DNA from: a virus
IMG/VR virus record: IMGVR_UViG_3300037225_000932
Span: 109,352-173,351 of that record
DNA length: 64,000 nucleotides
Direction: 5' to 3' (one strand)
Shown here piece by piece: positions 51,233-59,554 of the stretch (position 1 is its first letter; each line of letters starts with the position of its first letter). The position numbers were made by a program, and so were the translations under genes. The notes beneath the pieces are model-generated. The model worked only from the letters and a program-made list of their open reading frames with translations. It was not told the DNA's origin and made no database searches.

Positions 51233-51415
51233 TTATGGTTGAACCATATCTAAACTAAGAAACTTATGATCGGCACCTTGAGGTTTTACTTCTTCTCCCA
51301 TTTCATCTTCATAGCTGATAGTATTTCCGGCAATAAAATCCTGTCGAACAAATTTGCCAATTTCAGTATCAAAATCTTGAATAACAAAGCCAAGAATAAT
51401 CTTCTTAACGATCAT
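51233..51415 (-). CDS. Small protein, paralog of 13296-13493
   Basis: 60 residues: 'MIVKKIILGFVIQDFDTEIG', 'RQDFIAGNTISYEDEMGEEV', 'LSLDMVQP'. See 13296-13493. Confidence 0.7.
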   Translation of the reverse strand: MIVKKIILGFVIQDFDTEIGKFVRQDFIAGNTISYEDEMGEEVKPQGADHKFLSLDMVQP

Positions 51416-51471
51416 TAGATATCTCCAGTTATTTCTATTATAACTTAAAAGAAAAAATCAGGGAAAAAGAA

Positions 51472-51630
51472 TTACTTTTTATTCATTTTTTTTGCAATAT
51501 CTTCAATTTCAGCGAGACACATTAAAACGCTGCCAAGAATAAGAAAAAGCAATCCATTAGAAACTTGTCCTTTAAGGGCGAGAATAAATCCAAAAACATT
51601 AGAACATAAACCTAAAATCATTGTTGGCAT
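51472..51630 (-). CDS. Small membrane protein (52 aa)
   Basis: MPTMILGLCSNVFGFILALK, 'GQVSNGLLFLILGSVLMCLA', ends KKMNKK. Two helices. SD AAAGGAAAAAT. Confidence 0.55.
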   Translation of the reverse strand: MPTMILGLCSNVFGFILALKGQVSNGLLFLILGSVLMCLAEIEDIAKKMNKK

Positions 51631-51727
51631 TTTATTTTTCCTTTTATTTTTGCGCTAAAAATTAAAGTAATGACATTTCTTCAAATTCGCCTACCGTATT
51701 CATGAGCTACCAATAAAATAAATCTTA

Positions 51728-52975
51728 TTAGATTACTGACTCAACGAGATTACTTGCTCTCACACCATTGATCCTTTTTAAGAGATCAATAATGTGAGTA
51801 GTAGAGGTATTTCTCTCCTCAGTCTTTAATTCCCTGCGTTCCACAGGTATTTTCTTACTATTTAATCCTTCTAATTCTATATTTTTAGCAGCGTGAATAT
51901 CACGATCTTCTTTATATCCACACTTACACTCATAAACTCTATCTTTTAGTTCTAATTTGTTTTTAATACCACACTTAGGACACAATTGAGTAGAAGGAAA
52001 AAATTTGTTTACTTCGATTGGTGTATGAGATTTATTTTTAAGATTTCTGATAATTCCACCAAGACTTGTGTTTTGAATTTTCTTTCCGTGATTTACTTTC
52101 CAAGCATTCAAGCTTTCATCTTGAAAACAAATATACTTAAAGTTATTAGTTAAAACATTTACTATTTTGTTTCTTATGTCTTTCTTTTTATTATTTAGTT
52201 TTAAGTATTCTTTTTCTCTTTTTAGTTTATCTTTGAATTTATTATTAGATTTCTTTCGATTTTTCTTCATTATTTTTCTATCTAATCGTTTTAATTTTTT
52301 AGAAACAGGTATTTGGTATTCTATTTTTATACCATTAGAAAGAGTAAGTTGAGTAGAACAACCAAAATCTATACCAATAGATTTATCAGGAATTGTCTTT
52401 TCTATTTTATCTCTAAATGTAGTGATATAAAGATAAAAGTCACCACACTTTTTAACTAAAGTAGCATTTGCTAATTCTATATTTTTAGGTATTTGAGATA
52501 ATCCTGATACTTTTAATTTTTGTAAGATACCTTGTATTTTTACTCTTGAGGTATTAAAATCAATCTTATAAGTTATATTTGCCTGTTTTAGAGGAATAGA
52601 ATGTAGAAAACTCTTAAACTTTAGTTTACCTGTTTTTTTCCCTTTTTTCTTTAGTGAACTTAAGACTTTTATGCTTAAAAATACTTTAGCTTTAAGAGAT
52701 TGTTTCATTTGAGAAGAAAGAGCGTTTAACGTTCTATTTTCAAACTTATCAAGAACTTTGACTGGAACTGTTTTTACTTTTGTATCAAGCGTGCTAAGGT
52801 CGTCTGAAGATAAACAAAAATTATAGAAATATCTTGCTTCTTTGAATAATGTATTTAATTTATTTAATGATGTTTTAGAAAGTTTAGATTTAATAATTTT
52901 AAGTTCATAAGACTTACATTTTTGAGTAGAATGTCGTAGTTGCGTTTCGCGTTTTGTGAGTAGTCTATCATTCAT
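51728..52975 (-). CDS. tnpB: TnpB (IS605 OrfB-type RNA-guided nuclease)
   Basis: 415 residues, full length. RuvC parts: 'SIGIDFGCSTQL' (D203), 'CFQDESLNAW' (E287) and 'EDRDIHAAKNI' (D359). Zinc finger C332-x2-C335...C350-x-C352. All three catalytic acids are present, so it may be active. No TnpA is nearby. The guide (omega) RNA of TnpB normally overlaps the 3' end of the gene, here about 51640-51740. A solo TnpB can be a homing-type element or domesticated. Confidence 0.9.
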   Translation of the reverse strand: MNDRLLTKRETQLRHSTQKCKSYELKIIKSKLSKTSLNKLNTLFKEARYFYNFCLSSDDLSTLDTKVKTVPVKVLDKFENRTLNALSSQMKQSLKAKVFLSIKVLSSLKKKGKKTGKLKFKSFLHSIPLKQANITYKIDFNTSRVKIQGILQKLKVSGLSQIPKNIELANATLVKKCGDFYLYITTFRDKIEKTIPDKSIGIDFGCSTQLTLSNGIKIEYQIPVSKKLKRLDRKIMKKNRKKSNNKFKDKLKREKEYLKLNNKKKDIRNKIVNVLTNNFKYICFQDESLNAWKVNHGKKIQNTSLGGIIRNLKNKSHTPIEVNKFFPSTQLCPKCGIKNKLELKDRVYECKCGYKEDRDIHAAKNIELEGLNSKKIPVERRELKTEERNTSTTHIIDLLKRINGVRASNLVESVI

Positions 52976-53041
52976 TCTAATATATTTACTAAGTAAAAAG
53001 AAGATATCCTTTATTATTTTAAGAAAAATATAATAAAATAA

Positions 53042-53437
53042 TTAAAACAATAACATTTCCTGGAAACATGAGACCGTATTCGTAAACCATACCTCTCTAA
53101 TACCTATGCTTCGCAACCATTTTTGACACAGAATACACGGCATAGATATTCTAATCTCTCCAAAACGATTTAACCGGACATTCACTAAAAAACAATCCTT
53201 AAAACTAATATTTCTATCTTTACAGCGATAAATAGCAGACAACTCAGAATGAATACTATCAAAACGATATCCATTTCTCTTAGCTTGAGGATGAGTTTTG
53301 TGATATTCGTTCCAGCCAACACTAATAATTCTATTTTTCATCATCAAAAAAGAAAAATGAATATTACGAGCATCAGGAACACCAATCAGTTCTTGGCTAA
53401 TATTCAAAACCTTATTTTGAAGTTTAAGAGATATCAT
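53042..53437 (-). CDS. Cytidine/deoxycytidylate deaminase-like protein
   Basis: 131 residues from MISLKLQNKVLNISQELIGV. Zinc site H63-S-E65 ('SIHSELSAIY') and P100-C101-x2-C104 ('MPCILCQKWL'): the CDA/dCMP-deaminase fold. Substrate could be dCMP, a nucleoside or a base in tRNA. Shorter than typical dCMP deaminase. Confidence 0.75.
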   Translation of the reverse strand: MISLKLQNKVLNISQELIGVPDARNIHFSFLMMKNRIISVGWNEYHKTHPQAKRNGYRFDSIHSELSAIYRCKDRNISFKDCFLVNVRLNRFGEIRISMPCILCQKWLRSIGIREVWFTNTVSCFQEMLLF

Positions 53438-53442
53438 TTTAA

Positions 53443-53757
53443 TTACCAACAAATATCAATTAAAATCTCATCAACACCGGTAATGTCAAATTTCTGTTCT
53501 ATAAACCAAACATCGAACTCAAGACCATAATCTTTAATAAACTTTTCCAGGGTGCCTTTATAGTTATTTGTTTTTACTTGGTCTTTCCAATAATCTTTTA
53601 TTGCTTTCATTCCTTCTTTGTAGGCAGAAACAGTAAACTCAGTTGAAACTTTAAGCAAACAATCATTATGAAAACCGCACCATTCACTTATTACATTCAT
53701 AATACTTTTAGGAAGTTTTATGTATTCAAGAATAAGACAATTTGCTTTTCTAAACAT
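53443..53757 (-). CDS. Hypothetical protein
   Basis: 104 residues: 'LIKLP'-type N-terminus ('EYIKLPKSIMNVISEWCGFH'), 'SAYKEGMKAIKDYWKDQV', 'TGVDEILIDICW'. Overlaps 53750-54055 by eight bases. No family recognised. Confidence 0.6.
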   Translation of the reverse strand: MFRKANCLILEYIKLPKSIMNVISEWCGFHNDCLLKVSTEFTVSAYKEGMKAIKDYWKDQVKTNNYKGTLEKFIKDYGLEFDVWFIEQKFDITGVDEILIDICW

Positions 53758-54055
53758 TTTGTTCCTCTTTTGTTTCTTCGTCTTCTCTTTTATCTAATTC
53801 TTTAATGTTTTTATCTAACTTCTTTAATAAACTAATAACTCCCTTATAATCACCAGGTTTCCAGTCGATAAGATCAATTTTAATATCACTATTCATTCCG
53901 TTTGCACTATTTTGAGTAATTCTTAAACCATAATGAAAATTAGCAACAGGAGTTTTTTCATCCCAATCATATTCTGTCGCCTTATGTGTCCAAGCAACAA
54001 TACTAAAACTTAATTGCCCACCTTCAACGGTCTCTAATATAATTTCTTTTGACAT
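53750..54055 (-). CDS. Hypothetical protein
   Basis: 101 residues from MSKEIILETVEGGQLSFSIV (SD GGAGAACAATA). 'TPVANFHYGLRITQNSANGM', end 'LDKREDEETKEEQNV'. Beta-rich then a charged helix. Function unknown. Confidence 0.6.
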   Translation of the reverse strand: MSKEIILETVEGGQLSFSIVAWTHKATEYDWDEKTPVANFHYGLRITQNSANGMNSDIKIDLIDWKPGDYKGVISLLKKLDKNIKELDKREDEETKEEQNV

Positions 54056-54109
54056 TATTGTTCTCCAATAATACTTTATATCTTTAATATATTTTTTCAG
54101 GGCGAAAAT

Positions 54110-54142
54110 AAAAAACCGCCTATTTATTTCTAAATAAGCGGT
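54110..54142 (-). terminator. Rho-independent terminator
   Basis: ACCGCTTATTTA-GAAA-TAAATAGGCGGT then T5-ATTTT, behind the lysozyme-like gene. Confidence 0.8.
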
Positions 54143-54169
54143 CCTCACGACCAACCTAACTCTCTCTTA

Positions 54170-54628
54170 TTATAGATATTTTTTGACCTTTTCCCAGTAT
54201 TTTTGTGCATTTTTTGTTGCTTGCTCAGATTGCGTTCCCATTTTTGGACCAGCATTGTGGATACGACTAACAGCTTCCCAATTCTTTTCTTTAATGTATT
54301 TACTCGCATATCTGTTCATATATGCTTTAACTACTTTTAACGAATACTCATAATTATTACAATCAGAATACTTTCCTCCAATACTCCGATCATATTCTAA
54401 AGCATCTTTCCAATATTCTTTGTGAATTTGAAACGGCCCAATAGCAAGTGAACTATCTCCGGGTTTTACGCCAGAAGTTTTTCCACCGGACTCAACCAGG
54501 TGAATAGCGTGAAGACAATCATCATAGGTTTTTGTTTCACTACTAAATGCCGGTTTGACAACATAAAACAAAATTACAAAAAAGACAAAGAGAATAACAA
54601 CCTGCTTTAATGCCGTCTTCATCTTCAT
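54170..54628 (-). CDS. Secreted lysozyme-like protein (probable endolysin/transglycosylase)
   Basis: 152 residues. Residues 8-29 are a signal peptide or anchor ('VVILFVFFVILFYVVKPAFS'). Then 'CLHAIHLVESGGKTSG', 'LAIGPFQIHKEYWKDA' and 'RIHNAGPKMG', a lysozyme-like fold with E in HLVESGG as likely catalytic acid. Probably cleaves peptidoglycan for lysis or entry. SD AAAGGAAAATGA. Confidence 0.75.
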   Translation of the reverse strand: MKMKTALKQVVILFVFFVILFYVVKPAFSSETKTYDDCLHAIHLVESGGKTSGVKPGDSSLAIGPFQIHKEYWKDALEYDRSIGGKYSDCNNYEYSLKVVKAYMNRYASKYIKEKNWEAVSRIHNAGPKMGTQSEQATKNAQKYWEKVKKYL

Positions 54629-54701
54629 TTTCCTTTATTAAAGAGAGATAAAACTATAACGGCTGTGTGGTATCAGGTCCAACTTTAATTTATTTTGGGA
54701 A

Positions 54702-54833
54702 TTATTTGGCGTATCGGGACATACTAAGCCGACCACCATGCGGCACCAGATAATTTATTAGACCCATTTCAATTAGGCGTTGCCAACCAAAAATTAGCGG
54801 AAGATATTCTCGGATTTTCTTCCACAAAGCCAT
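54702..54833 (-). CDS. Small protein (43 aa)
   Basis: MALWKKIREYLPLIFGWQRL, 'IEMGLINYLVPHGGRLSMSR'. Amphipathic/hydrophobic; may touch the membrane. SD GGAGAGATAAAA. Next to the lysozyme-like gene. Confidence 0.5.
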   Translation of the reverse strand: MALWKKIREYLPLIFGWQRLIEMGLINYLVPHGGRLSMSRYAK

Positions 54834-54840
54834 TATAGTT

Positions 54841-55098
54841 TTATCTCTCCTTTTTAGTGTTAAACTCTAGTTTAGGGAGCTTAAAACCAGCATTTAAAAG
54901 ATACTTTCTACCAGTATTCATTAAAAGTAAATTGTCAATAGTTTCAATTGTTTTCCACGAACTATGTAGTGTCACGTTTTTATTCAATTTCGCTCTTTCT
55001 AAAAGTTTTGAAAGATGAACTGCTTTTAGAATATTTAGATCGTCAATATCTTTTTGGGAAAATTTGCCAACTCTACTCTGATAAAATCTCTTATCCAT
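54841..55098 (-). CDS. Small protein, paralog of 39220-39423
   Basis: 85 residues: 'VGKFSQKDIDDLNILKAVHL', 'LERAKLNKNVTLHSSWKTIE', with an extra C-terminal 'LNAGFKLPKLEFNTKKER'. Function unknown. Confidence 0.7.
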   Translation of the reverse strand: MDKRFYQSRVGKFSQKDIDDLNILKAVHLSKLLERAKLNKNVTLHSSWKTIETIDNLLLMNTGRKYLLNAGFKLPKLEFNTKKER

Positions 55099-55124
55099 AA
55101 ATCATTATCCTTTTTAGATATACA

Positions 55125-55151
55125 TTTAGAACTTTTATCTATTTCTCAGGG
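55125..55151 (-). promoter_or_regulatory. Phage promoter (CCCTGA/TTCTAAA)
   Basis: Strict copy upstream of 54841-55098. Confidence 0.65.
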
Positions 55152-55156
55152 GAGTT

Positions 55157-55783
55157 TTATGCTTTAAACTTTTCCAAAAGATAAGCAATTGGTGGAGCAG
55201 AAAACCATTGAACCCATAAATCTTGATTTCCTTGACGATTTTCCCAACCAAACATTTTCGTCCAACGAGCCAAAGTAAAATAGCCATTATTTTCGCAAAG
55301 ATAAAGACCTTCAATCATTTCATCTTTCTTTGGATCAAACTTTTGAAAATCTCCTACAGGTTTAACATCTTCTTGTTTATCAGTATTTTCAAAATAAATA
55401 TCTGGAATTAATTTCTTTTCTTCTTCTAGTTTTTTATCAAAAACTTCATTTATCAACTTCTCTGCTTCATATATGTTGTCAAAATAAATATCATCACCAT
55501 TAAACTCTTTACTTTTACAAAAATCTCCAAGACCTCTAATAAAAATATAATATTTATCAATCATACAACTTTTTTCAATGTTACGATATAACATATTTTT
55601 TAACGCTAAAAGTGCATAGTATTTTTGTGTAACATAGATACTATTTTTAAATTGCTTATCCGTAGGATAAAGAACAAAAGAGTAATTGTCAACCTCTAAA
55701 TATCCTAATCCCGCAATATAAACATAATATAATTTTATTACATCTTTAACAACATACCCAATTTGTCCTTCAAAGTTAAACAT
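55157..55783 (-). CDS. GLGY-repeat family protein (second half of a fused frame)
   Basis: 208 residues from MFNFEGQIGYVVKDVIKLYY, with AAAAAGGAGACTAAA before its ATG. Modules 'VYIAGLGYLEVDNYSFVLYP' and 'IFIRGLGDFCKSKEFNGDDI', end 'MIEGLYLCENNGYFTLARWT'. Also open in frame with 55784-56287, so a 376-aa fusion is possible. Confidence 0.65.
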   Translation of the reverse strand: MFNFEGQIGYVVKDVIKLYYVYIAGLGYLEVDNYSFVLYPTDKQFKNSIYVTQKYYALLALKNMLYRNIEKSCMIDKYYIFIRGLGDFCKSKEFNGDDIYFDNIYEAEKLINEVFDKKLEEEKKLIPDIYFENTDKQEDVKPVGDFQKFDPKKDEMIEGLYLCENNGYFTLARWTKMFGWENRQGNQDLWVQWFSAPPIAYLLEKFKA

Positions 55784-56287
55784 TTTAGTCTCCTTTTTAG
55801 TGTCTTCTACAAGTCCGCCAACACTCCATCTTAATCTTGAGTTTCCTCTTGCCTTTACATAAAAAGTATTTCCATTTTTATCAGTGTAAACTTGAACCTC
55901 TTTTCTATTATATTTAGGAAAAAAAGGCTCATCTTTTAACCCTAAAACATATTTGTCAATGTAATAAAATGCTTCCTCTTGATCTACATAATAACCTTTT
56001 CCTGTTGGATTTAAAATGTTGCTGTAAAAGTTTCCGTCTTTATGAAAATATCCAAGAGAAGGAACGTAAATATAAAACTCGCTATCACGATAAATAAGGA
56101 GAGGACGAGTATGATTTTTTAAACAATTTCTAATAGCCAATAGAGCATCAGGTTTATACTGATAATATCTGACATCATGATAATCAACACAACCATCTTC
56201 CCAAACATATCCCATTTGCTGATGATCAATATAAGCGTAATAACTATCAGGTGAATTATATTTAATTAAAGAAAGAAAATCAAACAT
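55784..56287 (-). CDS. GLGY-repeat family protein (first half of a fused frame)
   Basis: 168 codons from MFDFLSLIKYNSPDSYYAYI (SD AAGGAAACTAAA). Module 'FYIYVPSLGYFHKDGNFYSN' 'YYVDQEEAFYYIDKYVL'. No stop before the internal SD-ATG at 55783, so it reads into the next gene. Confidence 0.6.
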
Positions 56288-56301
56288 TTTAGTTTCCTTA
56301 T

Positions 56302-57114
56302 TTATAGAGTTTTCAAAAAATACACATACTTCACAGTTATTTCTACTTTTTTCCAAGTATTTTTATCAACCTTTCCTTCCCAACCAAAGACCTTGCTAAA
56401 CCGATAAATGTCAAGATCTCCTTCTTCGCAAAAATAAATACCTTCAATAAGATTATTTTTACCAATTTCAAATCTCTTTAATTTCATAACTTTATCATTT
56501 GCTAAATATCTATCAATTGCTCTTTTAGCATCATTTTTGTTTTTGTAGAACCCTGAATTGTCTGATCTAATACAAACATTACAGGTTCCATCGCTATGAA
56601 GATATCCTTCACCTTTAATATGAACGTAATATTGACCAAAAAATGTTGAATGTAAAGGACTTTTAACTTCCTGGATATCTGAATAAAAAACATGTGTTGT
56701 CATTTCTCTCTCTTTTTCTTTATTTTGTGAAAAAATACTATCAATCATTTTCAGTGCTTCTTCATTGTTGTAATAACTATTATAAAAACCATCGGCAAGA
56801 TATTTTGAAGGATAAAACTTTCTATCTTCGCCAAGATATCCAAGAAAAGGAACATAAATAAAACAATTATCATAATTTTCACTAAGTGGACTATGCTTTA
56901 TTGATTTAATAAAAAGCTTTTTAAGAACATCCAATGCTGATGCGGACGTCCAGAAATAACAAAAAATAAGCCGACCATTACTATCTGATGTTGTATTTAA
57001 TTTATTATCTTTTCTAATTTCTCCATCACTATACAAATAGCCATTATCTCCTAAAGGAATATAGCGGGATATCCTATAATTATCATATTTTATTAAAGAC
57101 ATAGGATCAAACAT
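56302..57114 (-). CDS. GLGY-repeat family protein
   Basis: 270 residues: 'MFDPMSLIKYDNYRISRYIP', 'FIYVPFLGYLGEDRKFYPSK', 'YVHIKGEGYLHSDGTCNVCI', 'LIEGIYFCEEGDLDIYRFSK'. The repeated unit is strand-GLGY-strand, FY, then a helix with A..A(I/L). Tandem with the two above. Function unknown. Confidence 0.65.
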   Translation of the reverse strand: MFDPMSLIKYDNYRISRYIPLGDNGYLYSDGEIRKDNKLNTTSDSNGRLIFCYFWTSASALDVLKKLFIKSIKHSPLSENYDNCFIYVPFLGYLGEDRKFYPSKYLADGFYNSYYNNEEALKMIDSIFSQNKEKEREMTTHVFYSDIQEVKSPLHSTFFGQYYVHIKGEGYLHSDGTCNVCIRSDNSGFYKNKNDAKRAIDRYLANDKVMKLKRFEIGKNNLIEGIYFCEEGDLDIYRFSKVFGWEGKVDKNTWKKVEITVKYVYFLKTL

Positions 57115-57141
57115 TGTTGTTTTTCCTTATTCTAAAATAGA

Positions 57142-57166
57142 GAAAAGTGGCGTTTAAGCCACTTTC
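57142..57166 (-). terminator. Terminator overlapping a stop codon
   Basis: AAAGTGGC-TTAAAC-GCCACTTTT, overlapping the stop of 57154-57384. Confidence 0.6.
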
Positions 57167-57384
57167 CCGTTCTCCGTTCCGCCCCGTATTTCATTCTTAA
57201 AACTATTCCAATACCACTTGATACCCACATAAGTTTTTCTGACAATCTTAATCAAAACCGGCAAAGCAATTACGAAACAGAGCAAAAATAACATATTAAA
57301 ATTGTCAAAACTGATCTTCATACCACCCAACTTGCCATCACCTAACCACTCAATCCGACAAAAGTTATTGAAAAACCAATCCAT
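57154..57384 (-). CDS. Small membrane protein
   Basis: 76 residues: one strong helix 'LFLLCFVIALPVLIKIVRKT' and a basic end. Near a lipoprotein and a lysozyme-like gene, so a lysis role (holin-like) is possible but unproven. Confidence 0.55.
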   Translation of the reverse strand: MDWFFNNFCRIEWLGDGKLGGMKISFDNFNMLFLLCFVIALPVLIKIVRKTYVGIKWYWNSFKNEIRGGTENGKVA

Positions 57385-57408
57385 TTGTATGTTCCTTTTT
57401 GTTTGAGG

Positions 57409-57666
57409 TTAAAAGTTTCCGCCTAAAGCATTCTTAGCAGAACCATTCGTGGTATCTTGTTCTTTTAATGTTGAGTTAATCCGCTGAACTGAAGTCGTAG
57501 GAGTTTTTTCCGAATAACCCTCTGAACTTCGCGGATCGTCGTTTGCTGAACGATACAAACGATTGTCAAACCCAACATAAAAAGAAGAAGAACAACCTGC
57601 CAAGATACCACCCAAACAAAAAACGCAAATATACATCACCGAACCCAACCAAATCATTCGCTTCAT
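57409..57666 (-). CDS. Lipoprotein (possible outer-membrane spanin)
   Basis: 85 residues: signal 'MYICVFCLGGILAGCSSSF' with lipobox LAGC, then a Ser/Asn/Thr-rich mature part. Size and lipobox fit a phage o-spanin; no i-spanin recognised next to it. Confidence 0.65.
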   Translation of the reverse strand: MKRMIWLGSVMYICVFCLGGILAGCSSSFYVGFDNRLYRSANDDPRSSEGYSEKTPTTSVQRINSTLKEQDTTNGSAKNALGGNF

Positions 57667-57769
57667 GATAGAAGCCCTTTGTTTTTCAACACATCCTTTT
57701 GTTGCCCTTTAAGGGAGGTTTTAATCGGCATCATCCGATTTTATCTCTCTCTTTCCTCTCTTAACAAGG

Positions 57770-57797
57770 CATTAGAACTTTATTGTTCTTTTTCAGG
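57770..57797 (-). promoter_or_regulatory. Phage promoter (CCCTGA/TTCTAAT)
   Basis: Upstream of the lipoprotein gene; leader about 100 bases with hairpin AATCGG-ATGATG-CCGATT. Confidence 0.6.
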
Positions 57798-58038
57798 GAA
57801 AAATAGCACTAATCAATCTGATAACATAAGTTATTTTATTCGTCTCTAAGTTTTCTTTTACGTTTTTATTTCCTAAATAACAAAGCATTTCTTCAAAAGT
57901 CCTAAAAATTAAAGGGCATCGTCCTTTAATTACATTAGTATCCTCCCAATCAGCATACAGAAAAACACACCATTTTTTTACCTGCTTAACTTCACTAAGA
58001 ACACCAAATTCGTTTGCTATTAAATTGGTAGTTTTCAT
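57793..58038 (-). CDS. Hypothetical protein
   Basis: 81 residues: 'ANEFGVLSEVKQVKKWCVFL', 'GRCPLIFRTFEEMLCYLGNK', 'ITYVIRLISAIFP'. Alpha/beta. No clear SD beyond AAGGTAGAAAT. Confidence 0.55.
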   Translation of the reverse strand: MKTTNLIANEFGVLSEVKQVKKWCVFLYADWEDTNVIKGRCPLIFRTFEEMLCYLGNKNVKENLETNKITYVIRLISAIFP

Positions 58039-58046
58039 TTATATTT

Positions 58047-58610
58047 CTACCTTGTAGGAATAAGAAACTTTTCTTTTACTTCAGCTAATTCATTGAGATA
58101 TTGTTGAGGAAGTTTTCGCCAACTTCTTAAAACAATAGAAGTTTTTCCCATAACCGATTTTGAATGAATTGACAAAAACCATCTCTTTCTTTCATCTGTG
58201 TGAGTTTTAATGTGAGAATAGTTTCTATCCATATAACTTCTAAGACTTTCGTTTAAAGAATTAAAATCTCTTTCCGAATAGCATTCAAGAGAAAGATAAA
58301 CACCAGTATCTTTATAGCAAGCATCTGTATTCTTGCCAAACAATCTATAATCATGATCTCGCATACTATTTAAGATACGTTGAATACCAATAGTCTTTGT
58401 TCTATTTCCCAAAAACTCTTGAGCCTTTTTCTTTTTTCGCGGAAAATAAAGAACAAACCCATGACAAGTATCAAGATGCTTTGTCTGTTCTTCAATTCGG
58501 TCTAAAGAACCCGTATAAACTACCGTTCCCTTATTAGTGTAAAGAAATGCCATTACAAAGGAATCGTGTGCTGATTTTTCGCAGTCAATTTTAGGAAACA
58601 TCTTACTCAT
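58047..58610 (-). CDS. Hypothetical protein
   Basis: 187 residues: 'AHDSFVMAFLYTNKGTVVYT', 'CHGFVLYFPRKKKKAQEFLG', 'RWFLSIHSKSVMGKTSIVLR', 'SWRKLPQQYLNELAEVKEKF'. Beta-rich with basic patches. I do not recognise it. Confidence 0.6.
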   Translation of the reverse strand: MSKMFPKIDCEKSAHDSFVMAFLYTNKGTVVYTGSLDRIEEQTKHLDTCHGFVLYFPRKKKKAQEFLGNRTKTIGIQRILNSMRDHDYRLFGKNTDACYKDTGVYLSLECYSERDFNSLNESLRSYMDRNYSHIKTHTDERKRWFLSIHSKSVMGKTSIVLRSWRKLPQQYLNELAEVKEKFLIPTR

Positions 58611-58635
58611 AATTCAAAGTCCTTTTGTTATTGTG

Positions 58636-58662
58636 TTGGAACTTTGTATTTATTTTTCAGGG
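58636..58662 (-). promoter_or_regulatory. Phage promoter (CCCTGA/TTCCAAC variant)
   Basis: -35 intact, -10 GTTCCAAC. Upstream of 58047-58610. Confidence 0.5.
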
Positions 58663-58676
58663 AAGAAATAATTTCT

Positions 58677-58967
58677 TTATTCTAGAACGTTTTCCACATG
58701 AATATCTAAAATATCTGTAACTTCGGTAAATTTCTCATGTTTCCATGAACTGGGGTTAACACTCTCTATTTTATTTTTTAATGATGTCTTTTCAAAAAAT
58801 AATATAGCATTTTCGTTTACATTACAGGAAGCAAGAGGAAAAACAATTATTCTACATTTTGGAAAATTTGATGGAACATAAATGCCAGGTTTATCTCTAA
58901 TCTGTTCAAAAGTAAAAATTGGCGAGAGCCCTTCATTAGACATATTGGTCGCTGTGCATGTCAACAT
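58677..58967 (-). CDS. Hypothetical protein (PG-x-Y family)
   Basis: 96 residues: 'IFTFEQIRDKPGIYVPSNFP', 'CRIIVFPLASCNVNENAILF', 'SSWKHEKFTEVTDILDI'. Layout shared with 31795-32052 and 59555-59827. SD AAGGAGAATAAAAA. Confidence 0.6.
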   Translation of the reverse strand: MLTCTATNMSNEGLSPIFTFEQIRDKPGIYVPSNFPKCRIIVFPLASCNVNENAILFFEKTSLKNKIESVNPSSWKHEKFTEVTDILDIHVENVLE

Positions 58968-58995
58968 TTTTTATTCTCCTTAAAAAGTTTTACTT

Positions 58996-59259
58996 TTAAT
59001 GCCACCCTTTTTCTTTAGTCCATAATCTATAAATACCACCCTTATCTACGTGTTCACAATAATAATCTTCTAATTCATCAAGACATGAAACTTTAACTTC
59101 TTTTCCATTTCTACGATATTCATTGCCATATAAATTAAACATAACCTCATCAAGTTTTCGTTTTTTAGCCTCACAAGCGATTTCTTCTAAAATAGCATCT
59201 TCTAATTCCCATAATGCTTTTTCGGCCTTTTCTCTAGCTTTTTCAATTTTCTTTGTCAT
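58996..59259 (-). CDS. Coiled-coil protein
   Basis: 87 residues: 'MTKKIEKAREKAEKALWELE', then 'MFNLYGNEYRRNGKEVKVSC', 'CEHVDKGGIYRLWTKEKGW'. Function unknown. Confidence 0.6.
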   Translation of the reverse strand: MTKKIEKAREKAEKALWELEDAILEEIACEAKKRKLDEVMFNLYGNEYRRNGKEVKVSCLDELEDYYCEHVDKGGIYRLWTKEKGWH

Positions 59260-59282
59260 ATATTTTCGCCACTTGTCAAAAA

Positions 59283-59543
59283 TTACTTAGTCATTTCTTT
59301 TGCTCTATTTTCAAGAGCCTCAAGTTCATCAGCAAGCTTTCTTAACATTTGAGAACTAATAGTGGCTCCAACCAAACAAAAAGAAGCACTATTACAATAC
59401 GATTGTAGTATTAGCTCTTGATTAAAATAGAAACCACCTGGATCTCCATTAGCATAAACTTTAGTTTTAAGAGAAAGTTCTTCTCCACCATTATATTTTG
59501 GATTAAAAATAAAACAATGAGTTTCTAATAATTTATCAGTCAT
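59283..59543 (-). CDS. Hypothetical protein
   Basis: 86 residues: 'TKVYANGDPGGFYFNQELIL', 'QSYCNSASFCLVGATISSQM', 'LRKLADELEALENRAKEM'. SD AAAGGAAAAA. No family recognised. Confidence 0.6.
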   Translation of the reverse strand: MTDKLLETHCFIFNPKYNGGEELSLKTKVYANGDPGGFYFNQELILQSYCNSASFCLVGATISSQMLRKLADELEALENRAKEMTK

Positions 59544-59554
59544 TTTTTCCTTTC

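Noticed and set aside
51600-53100. Complete IS605 element with TnpA and ends
   Set aside because: No TnpA-like frame and no recognisable subterminal hairpins at both ends.
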